Below the pieces are notes generated by a model. The model was not told the DNA's origin. It saw nothing but the letters and a program-made list of their open reading frames with translations, and ran no database searches. A stretch of 64,000 nucleotides of DNA from an uncultured Flavobacteriaceae bacterium (lineage in GTDB: Bacteria > Bacteroidota > Bacteroidia > Flavobacteriales > Flavobacteriaceae): assembly GCA_947502495.1 (NCBI GenBank), contig CANNAC010000003.1, positions 1 to 64,000 of the forward strand, read 5' to 3'. Every line of letters starts with the position of its first letter. The first letter of the stretch is position 1. The position numbers and the translations under genes are program-made. Shown here in pieces: positions 62,495 through 64,000 of the stretch.

Positions 62495-64000
62495 ATGAAA
62501 AGGAAAAGTATGTTTTTTAAAAAGCACAAGCAATTACTGCTGCAAGGTGGTTTGATCTTATTGCTTCTTAATGTGTTGTACTTCGCCTTCTTTTTTCAAA
62601 GAGAATATAAACCCTTTTCTATTCAAACCGATTTAACCGTTTCTAGCCCTACAACAGTTTGGTATGTTTATAAAAACAAATATTCTGAAGAACGTTTTTT
62701 TTCTAATAGAAAACAGTTAACACCAGGAGCAGAACATCGTTTCGGTTTCGAGATTGCTACGAATACAGAAGTAGATTATATTGGTTTGTTTTGGGTTGCC
62801 GAAGAAAAATCTTCTATAGATATATCTTCCTATGATTATACCATAGACGGAAAAACCTATAGAAGTAAAAATAACAGAAGTATTATTCATTACACGAGTA
62901 CTGGTAGTTTAATTACTACAAAAACACATGGTGTACGTGTCCAATCTACAACCAGTAAGCGTAACTGGATTATGTTAAACGACACCACTATTTTAAATGA
63001 CAAACGAGATTATAAAAAGCATACTGTAATTCCGTTACTTGCAAACGTATTGATCGCTGGGATTTTGTTTGGTTTTCTTTTTGGTTTTAAAGATAAAATC
63101 ACACTTTTTAAAAGGAAAGAATCTAAAGTGAATCTTCAAAATTTAAAGCTGTCCCTTCTAATGCTATGGGCATTTATATTGCCATTCTGGGTTATTATTT
63201 CACATACTTTACTGGTTACGTTAGCGGTTATTACCTTGTTTGAAAGTTATCAGCAGAAGCAATTCGGAAAACTATTTAAGTATCTAAAAGAGAACGTTTT
63301 TTTAATAACACTTTTTGCTTGGATTGTTATTTCGTCCATAATTTCTAGTACCAGTGATCAAGTAACGGATAGTGTTTTAGACTACTCATACTTGCTACTA
63401 ATGCCTTTAGTCTTTTTTAATACGAAAAAAGAGCAAATGGAAAAAATTGGTAATGCTTTTCAAAAAGGATTATTGATTTACTTTGTATTACTGTTAGTAT
63501 ATGCCATTACTATTTTTTTAACAAATACTACAGATTATAGCTTTATTCCATTTTTAGAGTTGAAACTAGAGCAATTTTGGCACACCAGTTATTTTAGCTT
63601 TCTTATTCTAATAGTTTTTATATTTAAAATTATAACCCCATTAAAAAACAATATCGCTTTAATTGTATTTTACTTTTTTGCGCTAGCATTTATGTATGTA
63701 ATGCATGCAAGATTACCACTAATAGTAGGTTTGTTACTTTTGACTTTTAGAGTATATGAATATGCTAATAATGCAAAAACACGTATCGTATATTTGATAA
63801 TTATAGGCTTTTTCTCTATTGGGCTAGTTGTTTTTTTCCTAACGAAAGCACCTCTTCAAAACAATAGCGATATTGGTGATGTCAATAGTTTGGATGCAAG
63901 ACTCTCTATTTGGGAAGCTAGTTTTAAAGAAATAAAAAAGAATTTAGTTTTTGGTGTAGGAAGCCATAATACCAGAGATGCAATCTCAAATTCCATTCAA
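62495..64000 (+). CDS. O-antigen-ligase-like membrane protein, partial
   Basis: An open frame of 502 codons runs from ATG at 62495 off the right end of the window without a stop. An N-terminal membrane helix (about 14-32) is followed by a soluble beta-rich extracytoplasmic segment (about 35-175) and then a polytopic part. The visible C-terminal portion contains LDARLSIWEASFKEI and VFGVGSHN, the R-x-W and G-V-G motifs of the Wzy_C/WaaL family. The extra N-terminal domain is not part of a simple ligase. Start could also be the ATG at 62510. The frame has the typical length of about 800 residues still ahead. Confidence 0.8.
   Translation, partial: MKRKSMFFKKHKQLLLQGGLILLLLNVLYFAFFFQREYKPFSIQTDLTVSSPTTVWYVYKNKYSEERFFSNRKQLTPGAEHRFGFEIATNTEVDYIGLFWVAEEKSSIDISSYDYTIDGKTYRSKNNRSIIHYTSTGSLITTKTHGVRVQSTTSKRNWIMLNDTTILNDKRDYKKHTVIPLLANVLIAGILFGFLFGFKDKITLFKRKESKVNLQNLKLSLLMLWAFILPFWVIISHTLLVTLAVITLFESYQQKQFGKLFKYLKENVFLITLFAWIVISSIISSTSDQVTDSVLDYSYLLLMPLVFFNTKKEQMEKIGNAFQKGLLIYFVLLLVYAITIFLTNTTDYSFIPFLELKLEQFWHTSYFSFLILIVFIFKIITPLKNNIALIVFYFFALAFMYVMHARLPLIVGLLLLTFRVYEYANNAKTRIVYLIIIGFFSIGLVVFFLTKAPLQNNSDIGDVNSLDARLSIWEASFKEIKKNLVFGVGSHNTRDAISNSIQ

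Noticed and set aside
1-64000. CRISPR arrays, insertion sequences, prophage or integrons
   Set aside because: No regular spaced repeats, transposase, integrase or phage structural genes were seen on either strand.

Overview
The window is A+T-rich and comes from a member of the Bacteroidota, almost certainly a (probably marine) Flavobacteriaceae. The signs are: a secreted subtilase with a type IX secretion (T9SS) C-terminal sorting domain; Bacteroidota-restricted families (DUF4175, DUF4837, OmpH-type lipoprotein, GlnRS with a C-terminal extension); A-rich leaders without strong Shine-Dalgarno sites; and many copies of the Bacteroidota -7 promoter element TAnnTTTG. Genus cannot be decided from the sequence alone.

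Left part (1-27 kb) is housekeeping and envelope biology on both strands: tRNA-Cys, folB, a zinc-ribbon protein, glnS, a large secreted subtilase, small membrane proteins, an SPFH protein, gltX, a giant DUF4175 protein, ybeY, mnmG, a methyltransferase, an OmpH-like lipoprotein, holB, pgk, a MltD-like lytic transglycosylase, DUF4837 and tatA. Strong hairpin terminators separate most transcription units. Two perfect 16-bp palindromes of the parS (ParB-binding) type flank mnmG, which suggests this part lies in the origin-proximal chromosome-segregation region. folB and holB have promoters so close to their start codons that their mRNAs should be leaderless or nearly so.

From 27.1 kb to the right edge (about 37 kb) every gene is on the + strand. 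It begins with an M23 peptidase, an alpha/beta-hydrolase lipoprotein, a GH3-type adenylating enzyme and a protein with a nucleoside-phosphorylase-like C-terminus. It then enters a surface-polysaccharide locus: a Wzz-like protein; rfbBACD (dTDP-L-rhamnose); a sulfate-activation set cysQ-DUF2061-cysC-(membrane protein)-cysD-cysN that makes PAPS and degrades PAP; wecB-wecC (UDP-ManNAcA); and a nonulosonic-acid set (4,6-dehydratase, aminotransferase, NeuD, NeuB, NeuC, a CBS-domain nucleotidyltransferase like Campylobacter PtmE, a second divergent NeuB-like protein, an unrecognised lipoprotein, a cytidylyltransferase, a Gfo/Idh oxidoreductase and an SDR). Acyltransferases, a YhcH/NanQ-type putative anomerase, a Wzx flippase, a glycosyltransferase, a Wzy-like polymerase and a partial O-antigen-ligase-like protein at the window edge follow.

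Read together, the right half encodes a Wzx/Wzy-type O-antigen or capsule. It probably contains rhamnose, ManNAcA and a legionaminic-acid-like sugar, is decorated by acetyl groups, and possibly by sulfate. The most unusual pieces are the second NeuB-like enzyme that has lost several hallmark active-site residues, the unknown lipoprotein co-transcribed with it, the PAPS module inside the sugar locus, and the 460-bp gene-free stretch before cysD.
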